A stretch of 64,000 nt of DNA from contig NZ_CP016162.1 in NCBI RefSeq assembly GCF_001941865.1, positions 4,959,501 through 5,023,500 on the forward strand, given 5' to 3'. How positions within the stretch are numbered: the stretch's first letter is position 1; every line of letters begins with the position of its first letter. The notes below the pieces were generated by a model. The model made no database searches. It was not told the DNA's origin and saw nothing but the letters and a program-made list of their open reading frames with translations. A program made the position numbers and the translations under genes. Positions 8,305 to 16,839 of this stretch are shown here, in pieces. The stretch is from Pseudomonas alcaliphila JAB1. GTDB lineage: Bacteria > Pseudomonadota > Gammaproteobacteria > Pseudomonadales > Pseudomonadaceae.

Positions 8305-9480
8305 CTAGCGGGGCAGAAGGCTTCTATCTCCCAGATTGCGGTACAGCGCTCGTACGCCGAACTGCCAGGGCGCAATCGCCGTCGAGTGGCGCACCTCGTT
8401 GACCAGGGCGCCCAGGGAGGCCGCCGTGATGCTCACCCGATCCCCCAGGTGATGGGTGAACCCGGCACCGGACTCGCCGCGATCCTGGATCGGCGAGAAC
8501 ATGGTGCCGAGAAACAGCATAAAGCCGTCCGGGTACTGGTGATGCGCGCCGCAGGTCTGCTCGACCAGCTCCAGCGGGTCGCGGCTGATCTCGCGCATGT
8601 GGCTGTGGCCCTGCAGGTGAAAGCCGTCGTCCGCGCCCTCGATGGTCAGCCCGAGCTCGGCCTCGCGCACATCGTCCAGGTCGAAGTGCTCATCGAACAG
8701 GCGAATGAACGGACCGATGGCGCAGGAGCCGTTGTTGTCCTTGGCCTTGCCCAGCAGCAAGGCACTGCGCCCCTCGATATCGCGCAGGTTAACGTCGTTG
8801 CCCAGGCTGGCACCGACCACCTGACGCTGGGCATTGACCGCTAGCACGATCTCCGGCTCGGGGTTGTTCCACTGCGACTGCGGGTGCAGGCCGACGCAGT
8901 CACCGAAGCCGACGGCCGACATCGGCTGGGACTTGGAGAACACCTCGGCATCGGGGCCGATGCCCACTTCCATGTATTGCGACCAGGCGCCACGCCGCGT
9001 CAGCTCCGCACGCAGGGCCTCGGCTTCGGGCGAACCCGGCCGGATGCGCGACAGGTCGTCGCCAATCAACGCCTGCAACGTCCCGCGGATTTCCCGGGCC
9101 TTGCCGGCATCGCCACCGGCCTGCTCTTCGATCACCCGCTCCAGCAGGCTGACGGCGAAGGTCACGCCGCAAGCCTTGATCGCCTGCAGGTCGCAGGGCG
9201 CCAGCAGACGCTCCTCGACCTCCGGATCGAGGCTGCGTGCGAGCCAATCGGTGGCTGCACCGAGGGCTTCACCGGGAGCGTTGCGAGCAATCTCCAGGCG
9301 ATCGCTGCGGTCCAGCAGGTCGGCCATCAGCGCCACGCTGCGGCTGATGTCGAACAGTTGGCCATTGCGTACCGCGACCAGCGCCGGACCATGGTGTGGC
9401 GCGCCAAGCCAGACCCGGCCGACCAGTACGGCGCGGTCCAGGTCGACGGGCAGGCAGGTACGGCTATCAATGGGCTGCAT
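8305..9480 (-). CDS. FAH-family 2-keto-3-deoxy-pentonate dehydratase (XylX/AraD1-like)
   Basis: 391 aa from the ATG at 9480 (GGGGG Shine-Dalgarno). The FAH fold is shown by WNNPEPE (204-210, acidic metal ligands) and GNDVNLRDIEGRSALLLGKAKD (about 228-248). The N-terminal half (KACGVTFAVSLLERVIEEQ, SQYMEVGIGPDAEVF) closely resembles my recollection of Caulobacter XylX. That enzyme dehydrates 2-keto-3-deoxy-D-xylonate or -arabinonate to 2-oxoglutarate semialdehyde. The neighbouring aldehyde dehydrogenase would complete the route. The start overlaps the end of the GH88 gene by 14 bases, suggesting coupled translation. Substrate stereochemistry cannot be read from sequence. Confidence 0.85.
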   Translation of the reverse strand: MQPIDSRTCLPVDLDRAVLVGRVWLGAPHHGPALVAVRNGQLFDISRSVALMADLLDRSDRLEIARNAPGEALGAATDWLARSLDPEVEERLLAPCDLQAIKACGVTFAVSLLERVIEEQAGGDAGKAREIRGTLQALIGDDLSRIRPGSPEAEALRAELTRRGAWSQYMEVGIGPDAEVFSKSQPMSAVGFGDCVGLHPQSQWNNPEPEIVLAVNAQRQVVGASLGNDVNLRDIEGRSALLLGKAKDNNGSCAIGPFIRLFDEHFDLDDVREAELGLTIEGADDGFHLQGHSHMREISRDPLELVEQTCGAHHQYPDGFMLFLGTMFSPIQDRGESGAGFTHHLGDRVSITAASLGALVNEVRHSTAIAPWQFGVRALYRNLGDRSLLPR

Positions 9481-10735
9481 GGGCACCCCCTGCACGCGAC
9501 GTCGCGTGGGGCAGCTTGAGCGAGCGCGCGCCATGGGCCGGGCGCAAACGCCCTGGGTAACGCAGCTTGCACAGCGCTTCGACGAAGTAGAAATCGCCGA
9601 ACAACGTGGCGCCTTGCTCGCCCAGGCGGTGCGGCATGGAATAGCAACCGTCGGTGAGCAGGCCCCGTTGCGCCGGCTCGTGAGCCAGGTAGGTGGAGCA
9701 CAGGCCGGTGAGCATCCACTCGGCCTTGCTCCGCAGGAAGGCGGCGCGCTGAGCGTCGTCGAGGCTGGCCGCGAGGTCGAGCAGAGCCGACGCGACGATG
9801 GCGGTGGTGGCGGTATCGCGCACCTGGTCATGGGGCGGCAGGGCATCGAAATCCCATGGCGGCACCGGGTCGTCGCCAAGCCGTTCGAGGTAGTAATCCG
9901 TCAGTTCCAGGGCGTGCTCGGCATAACGCCGGTCGGCACTCTCCAGCCAGGACTGGGTGAAGCCGTAGATCGCCCAGGCCTGTCCCCGACTCCAGTCCGA
10001 CTCATCGCCGCTGCCCTGGAAGGTGTAGCCACGCAGGCGTTCGCCGCTGACCGTGTCGTACTCCAGCGCATGGTAGGTGGAGCGGTTGGGCCGCACGAAA
10101 TGGTTCCAGGTGCAGTCGGCGTGGGCCTGGGCCGCCAGGCGGAAGCTGGCATCGCCGCTGTAGTCCGACGCCCAGTACAGCAACGGCAGGTTGGCCATGG
10201 TGTCGATGGCCGAACTGCTGCGCCCGCGCGAGTCGTCCAGCGGCCCCCAGGAGGACACGTAGGCACCGCTGGCGGTGGTGACGATTCGCGCCCGCAGACG
10301 CCGGGCCGCGCGCAGGGCGATCTCGGCACAATCACGCTCGCCGGTGAACTGCCAGAGGGGAATTGCGCTGCTGTCGAAGATGAACCCGATGTCGTGGGTG
10401 TGCGGGTCTTCGGCGCGGTGCTCGATCAGCCGCAGGCGTTCGCGGGCCAGTTCGAGGAAACGGCGCTCGCCGGTGTGGATATGGCTGGCCAGCAGCAAGC
10501 CGACCCAGAAACCGCAATGCCAGTTGCCGTGGCTCCAGGCATCGCCCGAATAGCCGGCCGACACCGAGGCGTACTCGGTTACCCAACTGCCTTGGGCATC
10601 GGTGTAGATGGGAAAGGCCAGCCCCAGGCTGCGCTCGTCCTCCAGCAGCTTGCGCGCCAAAAGATCGAGCGCCTCGTCGGCCAGACGGCTCAGTTCAGGG
10701 CTCGACGCAGGCGGGGAAAGTGTTGCGTTCTGCAT
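9467..10735 (-). CDS. GH88 unsaturated glucuronyl hydrolase
   Basis: Hydrates the 4,5-double bond of unsaturated uronic acids left by polysaccharide lyases, releasing the sugar and a keto-deoxy uronic acid. 422 aa, an alpha6/alpha6 barrel family. Both aspartates known from the Bacillus GL1 enzyme appear to be present: Asp115 in HDIGF and Asp178 in IDTMANLPLLYWAS; RGQAWAIYGF is also conserved. There is no signal peptide, so it acts in the cytoplasm on imported oligosaccharide. GAGGAG precedes the ATG, with an A-rich motif just upstream. No polysaccharide lyase gene is visible, so the natural substrate is open. Confidence 0.87.
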   Translation of the reverse strand: MQNATLSPPASSPELSRLADEALDLLARKLLEDERSLGLAFPIYTDAQGSWVTEYASVSAGYSGDAWSHGNWHCGFWVGLLLASHIHTGERRFLELARERLRLIEHRAEDPHTHDIGFIFDSSAIPLWQFTGERDCAEIALRAARRLRARIVTTASGAYVSSWGPLDDSRGRSSSAIDTMANLPLLYWASDYSGDASFRLAAQAHADCTWNHFVRPNRSTYHALEYDTVSGERLRGYTFQGSGDESDWSRGQAWAIYGFTQSWLESADRRYAEHALELTDYYLERLGDDPVPPWDFDALPPHDQVRDTATTAIVASALLDLAASLDDAQRAAFLRSKAEWMLTGLCSTYLAHEPAQRGLLTDGCYSMPHRLGEQGATLFGDFYFVEALCKLRYPGRLRPAHGARSLKLPHATSRAGGAHAAH

Positions 10736-10752
10736 GGTGTGTCGCTCCTCGA

Positions 10753-10760
10753 TTGTTGTT
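10753..10760 (-). promoter_or_regulatory. Candidate Hfq/Crc CA motif ahead of the GH88 gene
   Basis: On the minus strand the leader reads TACAACAACAAT directly before the GAGGAG ribosome-binding site. AACAACAA fits the AANAANAA catabolite-repression motif bound by Hfq/Crc in Pseudomonas. The same leader occurs before the TRAP binding-protein gene at 16821-16828. Confidence 0.6.
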
Positions 10761-10846
10761 GTAAGAGAGTGCGGCCCAGCATAGGAACTCGTCTGTTGGG
10801 CCGGTTAGGACGATGCCGAGAAATGCTTGTACGATTTGCCGCCACC

Positions 10847-11782
10847 TCAGCGACTGACGCCTTGCGGCTTGAGCGCGATGTAGGTGCCGAGCACCACACA
10901 CACCAGCCCGGCGATGCGCCAGATCCCCAGTGGCTCGTGCAGAAACAGCACGGCGAACAGCACGCCGGAAATCGGCAGCCAGTTGAGAAACACCGAAGAG
11001 CGGCTCAGGCCAATCGTGGCGATACCGTAGGCCCAGGACAGATTGCCCAGGGCCGTGGAAAAGAACGCCGAAATCCCCACCAACCACCAGAAGCTCGCGT
11101 CCAGTTCGGGCAGGCGCCATACCACCTCGGGCTCGATGACACCCACGTGCAGCACCAGCAGCACTGCGCCAACTACATGCATGTACAGGCCCAGCAACAA
11201 CGGCGGCACAGCAGACGACACGCGGCGTATGCACACCCCGGCGCCGACATAGGTGAACAGCGCAGCGAACAGCGCCGTGTCACCGGATGCGCCCAGGTGC
11301 AGCGCGCCGCCATGCAGCACCACCAGCGCTGCGCCGATCAGGCCCAGAGTGATGCCCACCAGGCTGCGCCGGGTCTGCTGCTCACCGAGCAGCAGGTAGC
11401 CGATCAGCACGGAAAAAATCGGATTGAGGCCGAGAATCAGCGCCCCGTTGGTAGCCGACGACGTGGCCACGCCCTGGGCCAGGAAAATCTGGTGGGCATA
11501 GACCATCAGCCCGCCAGCGCCGAACAGCCAGGCGCAGTCGTGCCAGCCGATGCGTACCAGGCGCTGGCGGCGCAGCAGGCAGATGACACAGATGCACAGC
11601 AGCGCCAGGATCATCCGCAACGCGGACAGCGGCAGCGCCGGCAAGTCCTCCGTGAGCACCTTGATCACCGAGACGTTGGCGCCCCAGATCAGCACCGCAT
11701 AGGCCAGCACGCCGTAAGCGATGACGGTGCTGCGGCGCTGCGCGGCGACCACCGCTTCAGGCGTCAAGGCTGACAGCGCCAA
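10847..11782 (-). CDS. EamA/DMT-family transporter
   Basis: 311 aa with about ten hydrophobic helices in two EamA repeats. Repeat 1 covers roughly residues 20-150 and ends in LLGEQQTRRSLVGITLGLIGAALVV; repeat 2 covers roughly 165-305 and ends in FLHEPLGIWRIAGLVCVVLGTYIAL. It is an inner-membrane metabolite exporter or importer of unknown substrate. Its start overlaps the end of the MaoC gene by 26 bases, so it belongs to the CoA-module transcript; a 111-bp gap separates it from the GH88 gene. Confidence 0.88.
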   Translation of the reverse strand: MALSALTPEAVVAAQRRSTVIAYGVLAYAVLIWGANVSVIKVLTEDLPALPLSALRMILALLCICVICLLRRQRLVRIGWHDCAWLFGAGGLMVYAHQIFLAQGVATSSATNGALILGLNPIFSVLIGYLLLGEQQTRRSLVGITLGLIGAALVVLHGGALHLGASGDTALFAALFTYVGAGVCIRRVSSAVPPLLLGLYMHVVGAVLLVLHVGVIEPEVVWRLPELDASFWWLVGISAFFSTALGNLSWAYGIATIGLSRSSVFLNWLPISGVLFAVLFLHEPLGIWRIAGLVCVVLGTYIALKPQGVSR

Positions 11783-12194
11783 GGGCTTTCAGGGCCGAGC
11801 GCCCTTCGACGATGCTGACCCCGTTCTGGTTGACCACCCGGCTTTCGCAGACCAGCACCTGCTTGGCGGACTTCTTTTCCGCCACCCGCACTTCCACGCT
11901 AAGGGTGTCGCCGATATGCACGGGCGCCTTGAAACTCAGGTTCTGCCCGACATACACGAACCCTGGCCCGGTCAGCCGGGTGTGCGCCGCAGAAATCAGC
12001 GCGGCGGAGAACATGCCATGCACCACCCGGCGACCGAAAGCGGTGCCGGCGGCGAAGGCATCATCCATGTGCAGCGGGTTATCGTCGCCGCACAGCTGGG
12101 CGAACAGCTCCACATCGTCAGCGCTGATCGAGCGACTGAGGCTGAGGCTGTCGTCCACCTGCAGGTCGTCGAAGGTACTGACCGCGCGGTTCAT
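11757..12194 (-). CDS. MaoC-like (R)-specific enoyl-CoA hydratase 1
   Basis: 145 aa, a single hot-dog domain. The hydratase-2 motif is complete: CGDDNPLHMDDAFA, with the catalytic Asp and His. The ATG at 12194 overlaps the CoA-transferase stop (ATGA), so translation is coupled and the longer open frame upstream is not used. The expected reaction is reversible hydration of a trans-2-enoyl-CoA or mesaconyl-like CoA ester. It is one of two MaoC paralogues in the cluster; this one has the stricter motif. Confidence 0.88.
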   Translation of the reverse strand: MNRAVSTFDDLQVDDSLSLSRSISADDVELFAQLCGDDNPLHMDDAFAAGTAFGRRVVHGMFSAALISAAHTRLTGPGFVYVGQNLSFKAPVHIGDTLSVEVRVAEKKSAKQVLVCESRVVNQNGVSIVEGRSALKALGAVSLDA

Positions 12195-13381
12195 CGCGAC
12201 GTCTCCGCGCCAATCACCACGGCTTGCTGCAGCAGCGCATCGATCGCCTCGCGGCCATAGCCCAGCTCCTCGAGGATTTCCCGCGAGTGCTCGCCGTGCA
12301 GCGGTGGCGGCCGGCGCAGCGGCGGCACTTCGCCATCGTAGCGCAGCGGGTGGTTGAGCAGGCGCACCTTGCCCGCGCGCGGGTAGTCGAACTCGACAAT
12401 GCTGCGGTTCCACTGCACCTGCGGGTCCTGCTCGACCTGGGCGTAATCGTTGACCGGGGCGTGCCAGATGCCATGTTCGGTGAAGATGGCGAACCACTGT
12501 TCGGTGCCCTTGGCCAGCAGCAACTCGGAGATCCGTGCGTGGATCTCGTCGCGCTTGTAGGACTGGTCGCGTTTGGAATAGGCCTTCAGGTCCGGCTCAT
12601 CAAAGGCGGCAGACAACGGCTCCATGGCACTCAGGGAAATCGCGATCCAGCCATCGGCGGTGCGATAGATGCCGTAGGGCGCCGGGTGGAAGCGCGAACC
12701 CATGGCCGGCGTGGTGCGCGGCCACAGTTCGCCCTTGTTCAGGTAGTAGTTGAACGGCTCGATCTGCAGGTCGAGGGCGGCATTCAGCAGGTTGCTTTCC
12801 ACCCGACGCCCCTTACCGGTGTGCTGGCGCGCCAGCAGCGCGGCGGTGACGCCGAAGGCCGCGAGAATCGCCGCGTGCTGGTCGACGATCGCCGAACCGA
12901 CCCCGACCGGGGCGGAGTTACCGTCGCCGCTGAGCATCGCCAGGCCGCTCATTGCCTGCAGCAGCAGGTCCTGGCCGGGGCGCTGCACGTAGGGACCGTC
13001 GCTGCCGTAGCCGGTGCAGGAGCAGTAGACCAGGCCGGGGTTCAGCGCTTTCATCGCCTCATAGCCGAGCCCCAGTTTGTCGAGCACCCCGGGGCGGTAG
13101 TTTTCCACCAGCACGTCGGCCTCGCCGATCAGCTTGAGGGCGATGGCCTTGCCCTCCTCGCTGCGCAGGTCGAGGGAGATACTGCGCTGGTTACGGTTGG
13201 CCAGCAGGAAGAACACGCTGACGCCGTCGAGAAAGGCGTCATGCCCTGCCCACTGACGCTCGAAGGCGCCCTTCGGCGGTTCGATCTTGATCACGTCGGC
13301 GCCGGCATCGGCGAGCATCTGTACCGCCGATGGCCCTTGCAGATAGTGCGTGAGACTGACGACTTTGATTCCCTTGAGCAT
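12191..13381 (-). CDS. CaiB/BaiF (class III) CoA-transferase
   Basis: 396 aa. The ATG at 13381 follows GGAGGG; the frame is open further upstream, but that part overlaps the acyl-CoA dehydrogenase. Family features are LKGIKVVSLTHYLQGPSAVQMLADAGADVIKIEPP at the N-terminus (quoted in part), ENYRPGVLDKLGLGYE, and the catalytic aspartate in GQDLLLQAMSGL. It moves CoA between carboxylic acids, here probably activating the imported acid before oxidation by the next enzymes. The acid is not identifiable from sequence. Confidence 0.9.
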   Translation of the reverse strand: MLKGIKVVSLTHYLQGPSAVQMLADAGADVIKIEPPKGAFERQWAGHDAFLDGVSVFFLLANRNQRSISLDLRSEEGKAIALKLIGEADVLVENYRPGVLDKLGLGYEAMKALNPGLVYCSCTGYGSDGPYVQRPGQDLLLQAMSGLAMLSGDGNSAPVGVGSAIVDQHAAILAAFGVTAALLARQHTGKGRRVESNLLNAALDLQIEPFNYYLNKGELWPRTTPAMGSRFHPAPYGIYRTADGWIAISLSAMEPLSAAFDEPDLKAYSKRDQSYKRDEIHARISELLLAKGTEQWFAIFTEHGIWHAPVNDYAQVEQDPQVQWNRSIVEFDYPRAGKVRLLNHPLRYDGEVPPLRRPPPLHGEHSREILEELGYGREAIDALLQQAVVIGAETSR

Positions 13382-13383
13382 GT

Positions 13384-14574
13384 TCAACCCTCCTGTGCCA
13401 GGCCCATGGCCCGGGCAATGATCTGTCGCTGGATTTCCGAGGTGCCCTCGACGATTTCCAGCACCTTGGCGTCGCCAAAAGCGCGGGCAACGGCGAATTC
13501 GCTGCAGATGCCGTAGCCGCCGTGGATCTGTACCGCCTGGTGCGCCGCGCGCATCGCACATTCGCTGGCGTGCAGCTTGGCGATCGAGGCCTCCAGGGCG
13601 TAGGGCTGGCCGGCGTCCTTGCGCCGTGCCGCGTCGTAGATCGCCAGGCGCGCGGTGTAGGTGTCGCGGGCCATGTCGGCGAGCTTGAATTGCAGTGATT
13701 GAAAGAATTCCAGGCGCGCGCCAAAGGCACTGCGCTCACGCAGGTAGGCGTGGGCTCGATCCAGAGAGCCCTGGAGGATGCCCAGGGCCAGCGCGGCGAT
13801 CAGGATGCGTCCGCCGGTGACCGTACCAAGGGTCTGGCGCAGCCCCGCGCCCTCGACACCGAGCAGGTTGCCGGCAGGGATGCGGCAATCGTCGAAGAAC
13901 AGCTCGCAGGTGCTCGAGGCACGCCAGCCGATCTTGTTCAGCTTGCGCCCGTAACTCAGGCCTGGCGTGCCGTCTGGCACCACCAGATTGGAAATTGCCT
14001 TGCGCCCGTCCGGACGGGTGCCGGTGACTGCCGCGACCACGATGGGGCCGGTGATCTCGGTGCCGGAATTGCTGATGAAGGTCTTGGCCCCGTTCAACCG
14101 CCAGCCGTCACCGTCACGTTCGGCTCGGGTGCGGATGGCGGCGGCATCGGAACCGGCGTTTGGCTCGGTGAGGGCGATTGCGCCAATCGCTTCGCCCTGC
14201 AGGATTGGCCGCAGCCAGGTGGCTTTCTGGGTCGCGTCGCCAAACTCGGCGAGTAACGTGGCAACGCTGGAGTTGGCCATGAAGGCATTGGCGATGGCGC
14301 AGTCGACGCGGGCGAACTCCTCCAGCACGATGGCGAACGACAGCCAGTCGCCGCCAGCGCCGCCATCCTGCTCGGCGTAGGGCAGACCACTGAAGCCGTG
14401 CTGCGCAGCCTCGCGCCAGACCGCATAGGGAAAGCCCTGCTCCTCCCAGAGCTCGGCGGCAATCGGGGCAATATGCTCCTCGGCAAAACGCCGAGCGGAT
14501 TCGCGGATCATTGCGTGTTCATCGCTCAGCCCCATGGGCAGCGAGCTCAACGCGGTTGCAAGTAACTCAGCCAT
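13384..14574 (-). CDS. Acyl-CoA dehydrogenase
   Basis: 396 aa from the ATG at 14574 (GGAG eight bases upstream). An FAD-dependent enzyme introducing a 2,3-double bond in an acyl-CoA. It has the signature IALTEPNAGSDAAA, the C-terminal QIHGGYGICSEF and the catalytic glutamate in EIVEGTSEIQR. The start overlaps the enoyl-CoA hydratase end by 8 bases. With CoA-transferase, hydratases and TRAP transporter around it, this is a short beta-oxidation-like module for one specific acid rather than general fatty-acid degradation (no thiolase is present). Confidence 0.92.
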   Translation of the reverse strand: MAELLATALSSLPMGLSDEHAMIRESARRFAEEHIAPIAAELWEEQGFPYAVWREAAQHGFSGLPYAEQDGGAGGDWLSFAIVLEEFARVDCAIANAFMANSSVATLLAEFGDATQKATWLRPILQGEAIGAIALTEPNAGSDAAAIRTRAERDGDGWRLNGAKTFISNSGTEITGPIVVAAVTGTRPDGRKAISNLVVPDGTPGLSYGRKLNKIGWRASSTCELFFDDCRIPAGNLLGVEGAGLRQTLGTVTGGRILIAALALGILQGSLDRAHAYLRERSAFGARLEFFQSLQFKLADMARDTYTARLAIYDAARRKDAGQPYALEASIAKLHASECAMRAAHQAVQIHGGYGICSEFAVARAFGDAKVLEIVEGTSEIQRQIIARAMGLAQEG

Positions 14575-15361
14575 TGTTGCGTTCTCCACTCTTGCCAAGG
14601 AAAGCGCGCAAACCGTCACGCGCCTGTTCCCGGCTGAAATTCACTCCATACAGGGCCGCTTCGCTGGCCAGGCCATCGGCAAAGGTCCAGTCCTCGGCCC
14701 CGTTGCACAGGCGCTTGGCCAGGCTCAGGCATGTGGCGTCGCGCTCGATCAGCGAGGTGGCGAACGCCAGCGTTTCCCGGCGCAGATCCGCCGGGTCGCA
14801 GAGCCGATTGACCAGGCCCATTTCCCAGGCCTCTTCGGCGCTGTAGCGACGGCCGCTCATGATCATTTCCTTGGCCCGGGCCAGACCGATCGCGCGCACC
14901 GCCAACTGCGTGCCGCCCCAGCCGGGAAAAGTGTTCAGGCGAATTTCCGGGAAACCGAAGCTGGCCCGGCGCGAGGCGACAATGAAGTCGCACGCCAGCG
15001 CCAGCTCAAGGCCCCCGCCCAGGGCGTAGCCGTTGATCATCGCCACCACGGGCTTGGAGTAGTTGCGCAGGCGGCTCACCAGGCGCTGGCCGGACTCCAT
15101 CAGGGCGAACGCCTCGTGAGCCTCGACCTGGGCCAGGTGTTCGATGTCGTTACCAGCGATGAAGGCGCGCTCGCCTTCACCGGTCAGCACCAGGACGCGC
15201 ACCTCGGGAGCGTCCTGCAGCAGCGTCAACTGCGTGTCGAGTTGCTGCAGGATCACCGGACTGAGGGCGTTGTGCTTGTGCACCCGGTCGATGGCGAGTA
15301 CGGCCACCGGCCCTTCGCGGCGCACACTCACCCCGCCGCTGTCGTTTCGCGGATCGTTCAT
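14567..15361 (-). CDS. Enoyl-CoA hydratase/isomerase (crotonase)
   Basis: 264 aa crotonase. Both catalytic glutamates are in place, in GGGLELALACDF and FPEIRLNTFPGWGGTQ; the oxyanion-hole segment is AFIAGNDIEH. It hydrates or isomerises an enoyl-CoA. The presence of a crotonase and two MaoC hydratases in one operon suggests either successive hydrations or hydratases of opposite stereochemistry. It is translated just upstream of the acyl-CoA dehydrogenase gene. Confidence 0.92.
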   Translation of the reverse strand: MNDPRNDSGGVSVRREGPVAVLAIDRVHKHNALSPVILQQLDTQLTLLQDAPEVRVLVLTGEGERAFIAGNDIEHLAQVEAHEAFALMESGQRLVSRLRNYSKPVVAMINGYALGGGLELALACDFIVASRRASFGFPEIRLNTFPGWGGTQLAVRAIGLARAKEMIMSGRRYSAEEAWEMGLVNRLCDPADLRRETLAFATSLIERDATCLSLAKRLCNGAEDWTFADGLASEAALYGVNFSREQARDGLRAFLGKSGERNNG

Positions 15362-15371
15362 AGGTTTTCGC

Positions 15372-15797
15372 TCACAGAACTTTTAGGTACGTCTGCCCAT
15401 CGGCGACGGTGACGCCATCCTGGTTGAGGACGGTGGCCTTGAAGACGCAGATGCTGCGTTCGAGATTCTTCTCGACCAGTTCCAGCTGCACGTTCACCGT
15501 CTCACCGATGAACACCGGGGCGCGGAAGGTGATGTCGTAGCGGTAGGACACCGCACCCGGCCCTTCGGCGCGGGCTGCCAGGTAGCCCATCACCGTGGCG
15601 ATGAAGCCGATCGACAGGGCACCCTGGGCGATGCGCTTGCCGAAGCGCGTCTGCTTGGCGAACTCCTCGTTCAGGTGCACGCCGTAGAAGTCGCCAACGA
15701 TGCCGGCGAACAGGTAGACGTCCGACTCACCCACGGTCTTGGAGAACCGCTCGATGTCGCCCATGGCGTAGCGTTCCATATTGGCTCTGGCTTGCAT
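15372..15797 (-). CDS. MaoC-like enoyl-CoA hydratase 2
   Basis: 141 aa. The start at 15797 is chosen because AAGGAGG lies nine bases upstream; the GTG at 15815 is part of that leader. Hot-dog fold with GDFYGVHLNEEFA: the catalytic Asp and His are kept, but the N-P of the usual GDxNPxH is replaced by Y-G, so specificity may differ from paralogue 1. It ends 10 bases before the crotonase start. It could be a dehydratase of a 3-hydroxyacyl-CoA or a dedicated mesaconyl-like hydratase. Confidence 0.84.
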   Translation of the reverse strand: MQARANMERYAMGDIERFSKTVGESDVYLFAGIVGDFYGVHLNEEFAKQTRFGKRIAQGALSIGFIATVMGYLAARAEGPGAVSYRYDITFRAPVFIGETVNVQLELVEKNLERSICVFKATVLNQDGVTVADGQTYLKVL

Positions 15798-15811
15798 GAC
15801 GGCGCCCTCCT

Positions 15812-16807
15812 TCACGGTTGCGTGGCTTGGGTGGAGGTTTCCAGCAGCTCGAAGAGCTTGCGGCCATCGGGCACCTGATCGATGAGCTGCTCACGGACCT
15901 TGGTGGTCCGCTCGCGCAGTGGCGCCACATCGGTCCGGACCACGGTCACGCCGCTCGCCTGCATGCGCTCGATGGACTCGTCATAGGAGCGTTTGTAGTA
16001 CTCGATGCCATAGGCCAGCGCTTCGTCGGCGGCCTCCTGCAGCCAGCCCTTCTGCTCATCGCTCAGCGAATCCCAGCGGCGCTTGGAGACCACCAGCAGG
16101 CCCGGCAGGTAATGCACCCGGGTGATGCTGTAGAACTTGCTGACCTCGGTGAACTTGTCCATCACGAACTGATCGGGCGAGGTATCGGCACCGTCGATCA
16201 CCCCTTGCTGCAGCGCGATGTACAGCTCGCCGTAAGCCATGGGCGTGGGCTGAACGCCCAGCGACTCGTAGGTCTTCACGTAGCCGGGCGACTGCATCAC
16301 GCGCAGTTTGAGGCCATGCATGCCCTGCTCGCCGTCGACCGGCCTGGAGGCGAACACATTGCGCTCCATGACCGACAGCCAGCCCAGACCGACCAGGTTG
16401 TACTTCGGCAGCATGTCGAGGAAGTGCGTGCCCAGCGGCCCGGCCAGCGCGGCGTTGGCCTGGTCCAGGCCATCGAACAGGTAAGGTACGTCAAAGAAGC
16501 TGAAGGCCTTGACCGTCGAGGTCAGAGGCGCCTGGGCCGTGATGAACATATCCAGGGCGCCGGTGCGGGCCGACTGGATCATCTTCACCTCGCCGCCCAG
16601 TTGCGACTGCGGGAAGGTGTTGATGGTGATGTCGCCAGCCGACTTCTGTTCGACCAGTTCGCCGAGTTTTTCCGCCATCACCTGGTAATGGCTTTCTGGC
16701 GCCAGGGTGTGGCCGAGGTTGAGCGTCAACGCCGAGGCGGAGCCGGCGGCGAACAGCAGCGCCGGGGCGCACAGGCAGCTCGCGAATGAGCGGATGATGG
16801 GTTTCAT
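15812..16807 (-). CDS. dctP: TRAP transporter substrate-binding protein (DctP family)
   Basis: 331 aa from the ATG at 16807 (AGGAGA upstream). Signal peptide of ~26 residues ending GSASA. DctP-family segments: LNLGHTLAPESHYQVMAEKLGELV, TINTFPQSQLGGE, PLTSTVKAFSFFDVPYLF, LKLRVMQSPGYVKTYESLGVQPTPMAYGELYIALQQGVIDGAD (parts quoted). The conserved arginine in LRVMQSP binds the substrate carboxylate. It delivers an organic or sugar acid to the DctQM permease encoded just upstream. The adjacent catabolic genes suggest the imported acid is the substrate of the cluster. Confidence 0.92.
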   Translation of the reverse strand: MKPIIRSFASCLCAPALLFAAGSASALTLNLGHTLAPESHYQVMAEKLGELVEQKSAGDITINTFPQSQLGGEVKMIQSARTGALDMFITAQAPLTSTVKAFSFFDVPYLFDGLDQANAALAGPLGTHFLDMLPKYNLVGLGWLSVMERNVFASRPVDGEQGMHGLKLRVMQSPGYVKTYESLGVQPTPMAYGELYIALQQGVIDGADTSPDQFVMDKFTEVSKFYSITRVHYLPGLLVVSKRRWDSLSDEQKGWLQEAADEALAYGIEYYKRSYDESIERMQASGVTVVRTDVAPLRERTTKVREQLIDQVPDGRKLFELLETSTQATQP

Positions 16808-16820
16808 GGTGATTCTCCTA

Positions 16821-16828
16821 TTGTTGTT
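16821..16828 (-). promoter_or_regulatory. Candidate Hfq/Crc CA motif ahead of dctP
   Basis: The minus-strand leader ATACAACAACAATAGGAG overlaps the ribosome-binding site of dctP. AACAACAA matches AANAANAA. It is nearly identical to the leader of the GH88 gene. Confidence 0.6.
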
Positions 16829-16839
16829 GTATGGAGGGC

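Noticed and set aside
8834..11773. 979-codon plus-strand open frame across the FAH, GH88 and EamA genes
   Set aside because: It is the complement of three well-supported genes. Serine/arginine-rich and glutamine/histidine-rich low complexity marks it as a shadow frame.
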